Below are positions 7,918-14,599 of a stretch of 15,922 bases of DNA, piece after piece. Numbering within the stretch: position 1 is the first letter of the stretch; every line of letters starts with the position of its first letter. The translations under genes were made by a program, and so were the position numbers. This stretch comes from Bacteroidaceae bacterium (lineage in GTDB: Bacteria > Bacteroidota > Bacteroidia > Bacteroidales > Bacteroidaceae): NCBI GenBank assembly GCA_900768625.1, contig CAAGDO010000252.1, forward strand, positions 1-15,922, written 5' to 3'. The notes beneath the pieces were generated by a model. That model saw only the letters and a program-made list of their open reading frames with translations. It was not told where the DNA came from and made no database searches.

Positions 7918-7952
7918 GCCTGCAGCCATCCGACATGGCGCAGGCCTTTTTT
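7918..7952 (+). terminator. Intrinsic terminator in the metK leader
   Basis: Stem GCCTGC-A-GCCAT / ATGGC-GCAGGC with loop CCGAC, followed by C and six T. It lies 41 bases before the metK ATG and after the riboswitch, so it probably stops transcription when SAM is plentiful. CCTCTG at 7914-7919, overlapping its base, can pair with CAGAGG at 7771-7776, the P1 left arm. This offers a possible mutually exclusive antiterminator. Confidence 0.8.
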
Positions 7953-7993
7953 ATATATCTTTTCAAACAAACAAAACCATATTCAAAAGAAGA

Positions 7994-9286
7994 ATGGGAT
8001 ATCTCTTTACATCCGAATCGGTGTCAGAAGGACACCCCGACAAGGTGGCAGATCAAATCTCTGACGCCGTGCTTGACGAGTTGCTCGCACAGGACCCCAA
8101 CTCGAAAGTAGCTTGCGAAACCCTCGTCACCACAGGTCAGGTGGTCGTGGCAGGAGAAGTAAAGTCAGAAGCTTACGTCGACCTCCAGCACGTGGTGCGC
8201 GACACCATCGCACGCATCGGCTACACCAAAGCCGAGTACAAATTCGAAGCCGAAAGCTGCGGCATCCTCAGCGCCATCCACGAACAGAGCGCTGACATCA
8301 ACCGTGGCGTTGACCGCAAGGAACGCAAGGACCAGGGCGCCGGCGACCAAGGCATGATGTTCGGCTATGCCAACAACGAGACCGACACCTATATGCCCCT
8401 CCCCCTTTCGTTGGCCCACGACATCGTCTACGTGCTTGCTGAAATCCGCCGCGAAGGAAAGGTGATGACCTACCTCCGCCCCGACTCCAAGAGCCAGGTG
8501 ACCGTGGAATACGACGACAACCACGTTGCACAACGCATCGACACCATCGTCGTCAGCACCCAGCACGATGATTTCATCAGCGCAGCTGAAGCCGGCTCTC
8601 AGGAAAAGGCTGACGAAATGATGCTCGAGCAGATCCGCCGCGACGTGGAGGAAATCCTCATTCCCCGCGTCATCGACGAACGCGTGAACACCCCCGAAAT
8701 CAAGGAGCTCTTCCATAAGGGCCATATCAAATTCTATGTCAACCCCACTGGCAAGTTCGTCATCGGTGGCCCCCACGGCGACACCGGCCTCACCGGCCGC
8801 AAGATCATCGTCGACACCTACGGTGGACGTGGCGCCCACGGTGGTGGTGCCTTCTCCGGAAAGGACCCCTCAAAGGTGGACCGCTCCGCAGCCTATGCCG
8901 CCCGCCACATCGCCAAGAACATGGTGGCAGCCGGCGTGGCAGACGAAATGCTCGTGGAATTGAGCTACGCCATCGGTGTGGCCGAACCCGTCAGCGTATA
9001 CGTTGACACCAACGGCCGTTCCCACGTAAACATGACCGACGGTGAAATTGCAGAAAAGGTGAAGAAGCTCTTCGACCTCCGTCCCGCAGCCATCGAGGAA
9101 AGCCTCAAGTTGCGCCATCCGATCTACGAAGAAACCGCATCCTACGGCCACATGGGACGTACCCCCGAAACAAAAGTGAAGACCTTCGAACTCCCCGACA
9201 AGTCAGTCAAGACCGTCGAAGTGGAACTCTTCACCTGGGAAAAGCTCGACCGTGTGGAGGACATCAAGAAGACCTTCGGTCTCTGA
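7994..9286 (+). CDS. metK: S-adenosylmethionine synthase (methionine adenosyltransferase)
   Basis: A cytoplasmic enzyme of 430 residues making S-adenosylmethionine from methionine and ATP. The start M-G-Y-L-F-T-S-E-S-V-S-E-G-H-P-D-K contains the ATP/metal-binding G-H-P-D-K at 13-17. G-A-G-D-Q-G-M-M-F-G-Y lies near 115-125, and the glycine-rich G-G-G-A-F-S-G-K-D-P-S-K-V-D-R-S near 283-298 is the phosphate-binding signature. The length suits the longer Bacteroidota version; E. coli MetK is about 384 residues. The preceding leader carries a SAM-II riboswitch and terminator, so the end product should shut off the gene. Codon use is GC-rich and even, typical of a highly expressed core gene. Confidence 0.98.
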   Translation: MGYLFTSESVSEGHPDKVADQISDAVLDELLAQDPNSKVACETLVTTGQVVVAGEVKSEAYVDLQHVVRDTIARIGYTKAEYKFEAESCGILSAIHEQSADINRGVDRKERKDQGAGDQGMMFGYANNETDTYMPLPLSLAHDIVYVLAEIRREGKVMTYLRPDSKSQVTVEYDDNHVAQRIDTIVVSTQHDDFISAAEAGSQEKADEMMLEQIRRDVEEILIPRVIDERVNTPEIKELFHKGHIKFYVNPTGKFVIGGPHGDTGLTGRKIIVDTYGGRGAHGGGAFSGKDPSKVDRSAAYAARHIAKNMVAAGVADEMLVELSYAIGVAEPVSVYVDTNGRSHVNMTDGEIAEKVKKLFDLRPAAIEESLKLRHPIYEETASYGHMGRTPETKVKTFELPDKSVKTVEVELFTWEKLDRVEDIKKTFGL

Positions 9287-9326
9287 TCCCCATCCATTTC
9301 CCCAAGATCTTCATTTTACCATCCAT

Positions 9327-9364
9327 CGGAGTGCCCCGTTTCCAACAGCGACACGGGCACTCCG
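9327..9364 (+). terminator. Stem-loop after metK, possible terminator
   Basis: Ten perfect base pairs, CGGAGTGCCC (9327-9336) with GGGCACTCCG (9355-9364), 18-base loop, followed by GTTTCCC. The T-run is short, so termination is likely but not certain. Confidence 0.45.
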
Positions 9365-9410
9365 GTTTCCCATATCTCCCCCCAAATCCCAACCAACGAA
9401 CGTCCCAACG

Positions 9411-9986
9411 ATGAACATCACCGTATACAGCGCTTCGAGCGGGCAAGTACCTGCTGCCTATCAGCAAGCAGCCGACGAACTCGGCCGACTCATGGCCTCC
9501 GAGGGCATCACCCTCATCAATGGTGCCGGACGCACCGGCCTGATGGGAGCCTGCACCGATGCCTGCCTCAAGGCCGGAGGTGAAGCCATTGGGGTGATTC
9601 CGCAGTTCATGGTCGACCAGCATTGGCAACACACCGGCATGACGCGCCTCATCATCACAACCGACATGCACCAACGCAAGGAAACGATGGCTCAGATGGG
9701 CGACGCCTGCATCGCTCTGCCGGGCGGCGTCGGCACACTCGAAGAACTGCTTGAAATCATCACCTGGAAACAACTCGGACTATATCTCAAGCCCATCGTG
9801 ATGCTCAACACCGACCACTATTTCGACCCCCTGCTCGCCCAGCTCGAAAAAGCCGTCGACCAACAGTTCATGAGGCCGCAACACGCCGCAATCTGGCAGG
9901 TGGCCGAAACACCGGCCGAAGCCATCCGACTGGCCCGCACCACCCCCCTGTGGGACAAGTCAGTGAGGAAATTCGCAGCCATGTGA
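9411..9986 (+). CDS. LOG-family nucleotide phosphoribohydrolase (cytokinin-activating type; 'lysine decarboxylase' fold)
   Basis: A protein of 191 residues in the LOG/YvdD family, which releases a free base from nucleoside 5'-monophosphates. The ATG at 9411 starts the family's usual M-N-I-T-V-Y-S-A-S-S. Diagnostic motifs are N-G-A-G-R-T-G-L-M-G (phosphate-binding loop), the D-M-H-Q-R-K segment, and the active-site signature P-G-G-V-G-T-L-E-E. Length is typical. It lies 124 bp downstream of metK behind a stem-loop, and no separate promoter box is seen, so it may be partly read through from metK. Bacterial members are often still annotated as lysine decarboxylase; that activity is not expected. 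The natural substrate in this organism is unknown. Confidence 0.92.
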   Translation: MNITVYSASSGQVPAAYQQAADELGRLMASEGITLINGAGRTGLMGACTDACLKAGGEAIGVIPQFMVDQHWQHTGMTRLIITTDMHQRKETMAQMGDACIALPGGVGTLEELLEIITWKQLGLYLKPIVMLNTDHYFDPLLAQLEKAVDQQFMRPQHAAIWQVAETPAEAIRLARTTPLWDKSVRKFAAM

Positions 9987-10054
9987 ATGACCTCCATTCC
10001 TCCAACGGACAAAAGCACCCCTAAAACCACGCGAGAACAGTTATTGTGTGCCCT

Positions 10055-11071
10055 ATGCAACAAGATTCCATCCACAACGCATCCTTGCCGCAAAGCGAAA
10101 CCTATTCCTTCGAGGAAACCGCCGGGCAGGAAGCCCCGTCGGCAGGCGCCAACGCCCGCCACATCCGTGCTGTAGCGCCCACCGACACCCTTCCGCCTGA
10201 CCCGAAGCACATGAAGCCACTCCCCGCTGGCGAGGAACTCACCATGCGCCCCAAATTCATGGCATCCGACTTTTGGGCCCACGGACTGTTGCGAGTGGAG
10301 AAGTCGGAATTTCTGCAGGAACTCGACAGCATCACAGGGCAAGAAACGACAACGACCAGTCTGCAAGTGAGCGGAAAGGCAGGAGACCCCGTGCCATACC
10401 GTTTCCGGACCGACAATTTCGTCACCATCGTCCTGATGGTCAGTTTCTTCCTCGTCGTATGGGTCATATCGCGTTCAAGACGGTTCCTCGCCCACAGCGT
10501 GAAGGATTTCTTCCATGTCAGGGTCCGCGAAAACCTTTTCGCCGAGCGAACCGACAATGAGCTGAGAGGACAGATCTTCCTCGTCTTCCAAACCTGCTTC
10601 GTGCTGGGCATCCTCTTCTTCGACTGCACGCAGGAATTGCAGACCGAGGTGTTCAACCAAGTCTCCCCATACAAGATCCTGGGCGTCAGCACAGCCATCT
10701 GTAGCCTCTACTATCTGCTTAAAGTGGGAATCAGCACCTTTGTCAACAACATCTTCTTCCCACGCGACAAATGCGAACGCTGGGCAGAATCATACATGCT
10801 CACCGTGCTGGCACTCGGACTCTCGCTCTTCCCCGTGGCGCTGCTCGTGGTCTATTTTGACCTCAGTTTCCACCATATGGTGGTGCTCTCCTGTTCCCTC
10901 ATAATGGCGAACAAACTGCTGCTGCTCTACAAGACCTACAGCATATTTTTCCGCTACACACTGGGTTGGGTGCATTTAATTTTGTACTTTTGCACCTTGG
11001 AAGCCACGCCTTTGCTGATTTTGTGGAGAGCATTGACTTACGCCAACAGTTATCTTTTGACTATCAATTAA
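10055..11071 (+). CDS. DUF4271 family integral membrane protein
   Basis: A protein of 338 residues from the ATG at 10055; a GTG three codons earlier is an alternative. The first 120 residues are polar and proline-rich with no signal peptide. The rest contains about six hydrophobic segments, beginning at F-V-T-I-V-L-M-V-S-F-F, with later ones around Y-M-L-T-V-L-A-L-G and L-G-W-V-H-L-I-L-Y-F. The pattern, and the place immediately before hemD in the hemD-rnpA-yidD order, match the Bacteroidota DUF4271 family, whose function is not established. It begins 68 bp after the LOG gene. A TACTTTTG box inside its 3' end (10985-10992) could serve hemD, but the spacing to an upstream TTG is short. Confidence 0.8.
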   Translation: MQQDSIHNASLPQSETYSFEETAGQEAPSAGANARHIRAVAPTDTLPPDPKHMKPLPAGEELTMRPKFMASDFWAHGLLRVEKSEFLQELDSITGQETTTTSLQVSGKAGDPVPYRFRTDNFVTIVLMVSFFLVVWVISRSRRFLAHSVKDFFHVRVRENLFAERTDNELRGQIFLVFQTCFVLGILFFDCTQELQTEVFNQVSPYKILGVSTAICSLYYLLKVGISTFVNNIFFPRDKCERWAESYMLTVLALGLSLFPVALLVVYFDLSFHHMVVLSCSLIMANKLLLLYKTYSIFFRYTLGWVHLILYFCTLEATPLLILWRALTYANSYLLTIN

Positions 11072-11126
11072 TTTTACAAACTCATATGGAGGCCGAACGG
11101 CAGCATTGCCGCAGGCACACACCGTC

Positions 11127-11174
11127 AGGAGTTAGGCCTTAGCCGCAATGCCATTGCCGCACAGCCTAACTCCT
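11127..11174 (+). repeat. 11-bp inverted repeat between the DUF4271 gene and hemD
   Basis: AGGAGTTAGGC (11127-11137) pairs perfectly with GCCTAACTCCT (11164-11174). The 26-base loop holds the smaller palindrome GCAATGCCATTGC, and a further hairpin CGGCA-GCAT-TGCCG lies just upstream. No T-run follows, so this is not a classical terminator; it may be an RNA-processing or rho-independent-like structure in the hemD leader. Confidence 0.4.
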
Positions 11175-11245
11175 CGCCGTGAAAGCCAGCATGACCATCG
11201 CACGCCGCCGGACTCCCCACCCTAGCTGAACAACCAAAGTAGTCC

Positions 11246-11989
11246 ATGATCAAGAAGATTCTTGTTTCGCAGCCGAAACCTACTTCCGAAAAGTCTCCCT
11301 ACTTCGAGATTGCCGACAAACACAATGTTGAATTTGACTTCCACCCCTTCATCAAAATCGAAGGTTTAAGTTCACGAGAATTCCGCCAGCAAAAGGTGCA
11401 GATACTCGACCACAGCGCCATTGTCTTCAATTCGCGCCACGCCATCGACTATTTCTTCACCCTCTGCAAGGAAATGCGCGTCACCATCCCCGAGGATATG
11501 AAATACTTCGGCATCTCCGAAACTGTTGCTCTCTACATCCAGAAGTACGTGCAGTACCGTAAGCGCAAGGTGTTCTTCGGCAGCACCGGCAAATGGCCTG
11601 AACTGCTCACGGTGATGGCCAAGCACAAGACGGAAAAGTACCTCGTACCCCTCTCTGACGTCCACAACGACGACGTGGCACAGATGCTCGACAGCAAAAA
11701 GCTCAAACACACGGAATGCGTCATGTATCGCACCGTGAGCAACGGCTTCCCCGAGGACAAGAAGCTTGATGCCGACATGGTGGTGCTTTTCACTCCCGCG
11801 GGCGTAGATTCCCTTCTCAGCAACTTCCCCGACTTCAAGGAACTCAACGTGAAGCTCGCCTGCTTCGGCCCCGCCACAAAGAAGGCCATCGAGGATGCCG
11901 GACTCTCCATCGAACTGAGTGCACCGACCGAAAAGGCACGTTCGATGACAGCAGCTATCGACATGTATCTCGAGGAAAACAACAAATGA
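11246..11989 (+). CDS. hemD: Uroporphyrinogen-III synthase
   Basis: A protein of 247 residues of the HemD family, which closes and rearranges hydroxymethylbilane to uroporphyrinogen III in haem synthesis. Sequence identity within the family is low; recognition rests on several points. The N-terminal I-L-V-S-Q-P start and the internal I-V-F-N-S-R-H-A-I-D-Y-F-F segment (the 'T-S-x-x-A-V' equivalent) are both present. So are V-V-L-F-T-P-A-G-V-D-S-L in the second lobe, L-A-C-F-G-P-A-T-K-K-A-I-E-D-A-G, and the place immediately upstream of rnpA, usual in Bacteroidales. It has no signal peptide and is cytosolic. No other haem genes are in the window. Confidence 0.88.
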   Translation: MIKKILVSQPKPTSEKSPYFEIADKHNVEFDFHPFIKIEGLSSREFRQQKVQILDHSAIVFNSRHAIDYFFTLCKEMRVTIPEDMKYFGISETVALYIQKYVQYRKRKVFFGSTGKWPELLTVMAKHKTEKYLVPLSDVHNDDVAQMLDSKKLKHTECVMYRTVSNGFPEDKKLDADMVVLFTPAGVDSLLSNFPDFKELNVKLACFGPATKKAIEDAGLSIELSAPTEKARSMTAAIDMYLEENNK

Positions 11990-12041
11990 CACGACCGGCG
12001 TTACCCCATAACGCCGCCATAGGCTGACAAGCCATACTTAT

Positions 12042-12103
12042 GAAGCGTGAGCATATCCTTTTCCCCAGCCATTTGGCAAAGGAAGCGGACATGCTCACGC
12101 TTC
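12042..12103 (+). other. Long stem-loop between hemD and rnpA
   Basis: GAAGCGTGAGCAT (12042-12054) is perfectly complementary to ATGCTCACGCTTC (12091-12103). Inside, CCTTT (12057-12061) can pair with AAAGG (12078-12082) and GCC-ATTT-GGC (12068-12077) forms the tip, so the whole 62 bases folds into one long hairpin. It lies between the hemD stop and the rnpA -7 box, hence probably at the hemD 3' end. No T-run follows. Confidence 0.5.
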
Positions 12104-12160
12104 TTCGCTTGGCAGCTCCATTTTCAAGCCGAAAGAAAGACACCTGCAAACGATTTTTTA

Positions 12161-12168
12161 TAACTTTG
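12161..12168 (+). promoter_or_regulatory. Bacteroidota-type -7 promoter box for rnpA (TAACTTTG)
   Basis: Perfect TAnnTTTG 40 bases before the rnpA ATG, after an AT-rich run; no obvious -33 TTG. It suggests rnpA-yidD-tatD are transcribed separately from hemD. Confidence 0.6.
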
Positions 12169-12207
12169 CTTGACGAACGCAAAACAACCCACTGAACGAT
12201 TCCTGCA

Positions 12208-12627
12208 ATGAAGCAATTCACCTTCCCCAAAGCCGAACATCTCTGTCTGAAGAAAGAGATTGAGGAACTCTTCACCGCCGGCAGCCAGTCGGCCACCATG
12301 TTTCCGCTCCGCACCACCTTCCGCGTAAAACCTTACAGCGGAAACGGGCCTCGAGTGAAGGTGCTCATCAGCGTGTCAAAGCGGAAGTTCAAGCATGCCG
12401 TTGACCGCAACCGAGCCAAACGCCAAGTGCGAGAAGCGTACCGTCTGCAGAAACACGTACTGTTGGAACGTCTGCCCGAAGGCATGGCGCTCAACATGGC
12501 CTTCATCTGGCTGAGCGACAAACCTGTGTGTTCGCAACTTGTTCACAGCCGCATGCTGACCGCCCTCCAACGCGTAGCGGAAAAGTGCCAGCATTTCATC
12601 CCCACCTTATCATCAGAAGAAGCTTGA
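12208..12627 (+). CDS. rnpA: Ribonuclease P protein component
   Basis: A basic protein of 139 residues, the subunit that helps the catalytic RNA trim 5' leaders from pre-tRNA. It shows the F-P-K-A-E-H-L entry helix with K-K-E-I-E-E-L-F and the beta strand R-V-K-V-L-I-S-V-S-K-R-K-F-K-H-A-V. The hallmark RNR helix follows as D-R-N-R-A-K-R-Q-V-R-E-A-Y-R. Length is normal for Bacteroidota. One base separates its stop from the yidD ATG, so the two are co-translated; rnpA-yidD pairing is widespread in bacteria. Confidence 0.97.
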   Translation: MKQFTFPKAEHLCLKKEIEELFTAGSQSATMFPLRTTFRVKPYSGNGPRVKVLISVSKRKFKHAVDRNRAKRQVREAYRLQKHVLLERLPEGMALNMAFIWLSDKPVCSQLVHSRMLTALQRVAEKCQHFIPTLSSEEA

Positions 12628-12628
12628 C

Positions 12629-12871
12629 ATGCGAAGCATCCAGCAATTTCTAAGGGAAGTGGTCATCGCCCTGCTGCTCTTCCCCATCCGTATCTACAGG
12701 CGCTATATCTCTCCACTCACGCCCCCTGCATGCCGGTTCACACCGACTTGCTCACAATATGCCATGGAAGCCATTCAGAAGCATGGCCCCATCAAAGGCC
12801 TCTACCTTGCCGTGCGCCGCATCCTGCGTTGTCATCCATGGGGCGGCAGTGGCTACGATCCTGTGCCCTGA
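12629..12871 (+). CDS. yidD: YidD family membrane protein insertion efficiency factor
   Basis: A small protein of 80 residues. An amphipathic, hydrophobic N-terminus (residues 8-20) is followed by I-R-I-Y-R-R-Y-I-S-P-L, then the diagnostic C-R-F-T-P-T-C-S-Q-Y-A motif and R-R-I-L-R-C-H-P-W-G-G-S-G-Y-D-P-V-P at the end. All conserved cysteines are present. YidD proteins are thought to assist YidC-dependent membrane insertion at the inner face of the cytoplasmic membrane. Translationally linked to rnpA. Confidence 0.97.
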   Translation: MRSIQQFLREVVIALLLFPIRIYRRYISPLTPPACRFTPTCSQYAMEAIQKHGPIKGLYLAVRRILRCHPWGGSGYDPVP

Positions 12872-12936
12872 TTCGGCCTCAACACCTCTGTCGTCTTCTC
12901 CGCATTCCACCAACCGTCATACCACATCATCCACGC

Positions 12937-13485
12937 ATGGACTTCCACACCCACCATCTTGAAGCCCCTGCCGGTCAGGCCATCATCAACCTCCCGCAGG
13001 AATGGATGGAACAGCCTTCCCTGTTTCGTCCAAGGCCGGGTGCGCTCTATTCAGCAGGCATCCATCCTTGGTGGACAATCGACGAACAGCTGACAGCCAC
13101 GCTTTTCAACCGACTCCCCGCCCTCCTGGCCCACCCGCAGGTTGTGGCTTTGGGGGAATGCGGCATGGACCTCCTGCGCGGAGCTGCACCTGAAGTGCAG
13201 GAAGAATGGCTCGTCAGACAATTGCTTTTGGCCGAACACCTCCACCTGCCCGTGACGCTCCACGTGGTGCGTGCCTTCGACCGCATGCTGCGACTGCACA
13301 AACAATTGCAGCCCACCGTGAAATGGACCATCCACGGTTTCCGCGGCCGCCCCACCCTCGCCCGTCAATTGCTGGACGCGGGCTTCGACTTGAGCTTCGG
13401 CCAACGACGCAATGAGGAATCCTACGCCCTCACCCCGCCCGACCGTCGCCATGAGGAAACGGATGAGGACTATGAAGTCGTCTAA
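12937..13485 (+). CDS. TatD family metal-dependent hydrolase, 3' end altered by a repeat insertion
   Basis: A protein of 182 residues from the ATG at 12937, with the TatD start M-D-F-H-T-H. Further family motifs are G-I-H-P-W-W, A-L-G-E-C-G-M-D (metal-binding glutamate), T-L-H-V-V-R-A-F-D, W-T-I-H-G-F-R-G, L-S-F-G and E-E-T-D-E-D (the metal-binding aspartate). Family members usually continue some 30-50 residues beyond that last motif; here the protein ends after D-Y-E-V-V. The last three codons and the stop (13474-13485) are the first bases of repeat copy D. Removing the element and one TAT restores an in-frame ending of 11 other residues (total about 190), still short, so the gene may already have been decayed. 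It may retain activity or be a pseudogene. TatD proteins are 3'-5' exonucleases or related hydrolases. Confidence 0.85.
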   Translation: MDFHTHHLEAPAGQAIINLPQEWMEQPSLFRPRPGALYSAGIHPWWTIDEQLTATLFNRLPALLAHPQVVALGECGMDLLRGAAPEVQEEWLVRQLLLAEHLHLPVTLHVVRAFDRMLRLHKQLQPTVKWTIHGFRGRPTLARQLLDAGFDLSFGQRRNEESYALTPPDRRHEETDEDYEVV

Positions 13486-13666
13486 ACTTTTCTGACGAAG
13501 GTTTGATTTAGAGTTTGAGCTCTTCTAAATTCAATCTTCACCTTTCTTTTTGGTCGTTTTTTGCCCTTTCATCGGTCGTGTAGCTCGCTACACTCCCTCT
13601 TCAAGGCCCAAAAACGCCTCAAAAACAAAGGTAAATCTTGAATTTCATAAAAGTTCAGACGACTTC
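13474..13666 (+). mobile_element. Intact 193-bp MITE-like element, copy D, inserted in the 3' end of tatD
   Basis: Full copy of exactly 193 bp with terminal repeats matching at 19 of 21 positions. It is flanked by TAT on both sides (13471-13473 and 13667-13669). The first 12 bases, GAAGTCGTCTAA, are read in the tatD frame as E-V-V-stop. The core GTGTAG-CTCG-CTACAC hairpin is intact. Apart from about 32 extra bases in the left arm (13495-13526), the left and right arms are similar in inverted orientation along their whole length. Confidence 0.9.
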
Positions 13667-13792
13667 TATGCTGCCACAAATAAAGATGAAACAAAGAAGC
13701 TCTGAATCGCTTCAAGAGGGGACTGATAGAGGCATTTCAACCGTCAACATCAGCGTACCCTCCGTACAGCTTGGAAACAGATCTGGAATAAG

Positions 13793-13855
13793 AAAAAACA
13801 AAAAAGATAAAGGGAAGCATCTTCCGAACTCGGAAGGAGCTTCCCTGTTTATCTT
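13793..13855 (-). terminator. Strong minus-strand intrinsic terminator
   Basis: Three stacked stems share one hairpin: AAGATAAA/TTTATCTT (13804-13811 with 13848-13855), GGGAAGC/GCTTCCC (13812-13818 with 13839-13845) and CTTCCG/CGGAAG with loop AACT. Read on the minus strand the hairpin is followed by TTTGTTTTTTC, a U-rich tail that marks transcription ending leftwards. It lies about 270 bases beyond the DUF4252 stop and may end that operon or an RNA of its own. Confidence 0.7.
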
Positions 13856-14110
13856 GAACAACGTGTGCGTCCCACCGGACAGCGGCTTCTTGAGAGTACT
13901 GAAACCTGATTGTTTCCGGTAAGGCAGTCCGGAAGATCTGTGGTGTCAGAATTGATTGTTTTGAAAGACTTGTTTTACTTAAATTCGGCGCATCCCATGC
14001 TTCGGGACGCCCCAGGTGAGAGATTCCCTTAGGAATCCTCTGCTGGGCAAAACTTGCGGGATTTGCCCGGCATGTATTTGATTTGGCTTATGATTGTTCG
14101 GTAAAGTCGT
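13804..14110 (-). ncRNA. Candidate structured RNA in a gene-free stretch
   Basis: The stretch 13667-14125 holds no supportable protein gene. Read on the minus strand it contains a chain of hairpins. They are GGGCAAA/TTTGCCC (about 14040-14070), AGAG-ATTCC/GGAAT-CTCT with a one-base bulge (about 14016-14042), GGCGTCCC/GGGATGCGCC (about 13987-14012), TTCCGG/CCGGAA (about 13915-13936), and finally the strong terminator at 13793-13855. A series of stems ending in a terminator suggests a non-coding RNA or a long structured 3' UTR. It does not match tmRNA, SRP RNA or RNase P RNA motifs by eye. Start and strand are inferred from the terminator only. Confidence 0.35.
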
Positions 14111-14125
14111 GGGAGAGGGAAACGA

Positions 14126-14599
14126 CTAAATCTTCAACAGTTGACTGATGAACTGGTCGTTCATATTGCCCGTAAGATCCACCAGATAGAAGTTTGAATG
14201 CCGATTCAGGATAAGCACCACTTCCACTGTGATCCGACCCCTTCTGCGGGTATAGAGCAAATCGTCACCCTTACGCCCCCAAAGCTTGTAGCGCGCAGAA
14301 TTGCGCCGCGCCAATTTGACGGCCAGCTGGTGGAACCTCTGCGATTCAGAATCGTCAGAATTGCTGACCATGCGAATGGACTTGAGTTGCGAGAAGACCT
14401 GCTTCATCTGCTCATTGTCCTCCACCGAAGGGAGTTGGAGCATACGTTCCATCATGAGCGGACTGACCGTCGTACAGGTCAGTGAAGAGCCTTTTGCGTA
14501 GAGCGTCATGAAACGCGAAGCGAAATCCTGTTCGTTTTGCGCCCATGCCGTGACAGCGAAGAACGCAGCAAGGAGAAGGAATAGAAACCGTTTCATCAT
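14126..14599 (-). CDS. DUF4252 family secreted protein
   Basis: A protein of 157 residues with a clear signal peptide (M-M-K-R, hydrophobic core, cleavage after A-W-A, about residue 20), so it is exported; there is no lipobox cysteine. The mature part matches the DUF4252 pattern: the F-A-S-R-F-M-T-L-Y-A-K start, a V-S-P-L-M-M-E-R-M-L segment, L-K-S-I-R-M-V and a final D-L-T-G-N-M-N-D-Q-F-I-S-Q-L. Its ATG overlaps the stop of the upstream gene in an ATGA arrangement, so it is translated as part of the sigma-factor operon. DUF4252 proteins are frequently found beside ECF sigma genes in Bacteroidota; their role is not established, but an envelope-stress or sensing function is a reasonable inference. 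Confidence 0.85.
   Translation of the reverse strand: MMKRFLFLLLAAFFAVTAWAQNEQDFASRFMTLYAKGSSLTCTTVSPLMMERMLQLPSVEDNEQMKQVFSQLKSIRMVSNSDDSESQRFHQLAVKLARRNSARYKLWGRKGDDLLYTRRRGRITVEVVLILNRHSNFYLVDLTGNMNDQFISQLLKI

Noticed and set aside
9987..10175. 62-residue frame starting right after the LOG gene
   Set aside because: It overlaps the DUF4271 coding start in another frame, is rich in P/K/R/T without family likeness, and is a shadow.
127..13666. CRISPR array
   Set aside because: The repeats are 193 bp, kilobases apart, in both orientations, with target duplications and no cas genes.
13638..13922. 94-residue frame in the gap after tatD
   Set aside because: It starts from a TTG inside the repeat and runs across a terminator hairpin; composition is not protein-like.
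13804..14110. tmRNA, SRP RNA or RNase P RNA
   Set aside because: No tRNA-like ends or tag reading frame, no GGAAGC-type SRP tip in context, and no GAGGAAAGTCC motif.
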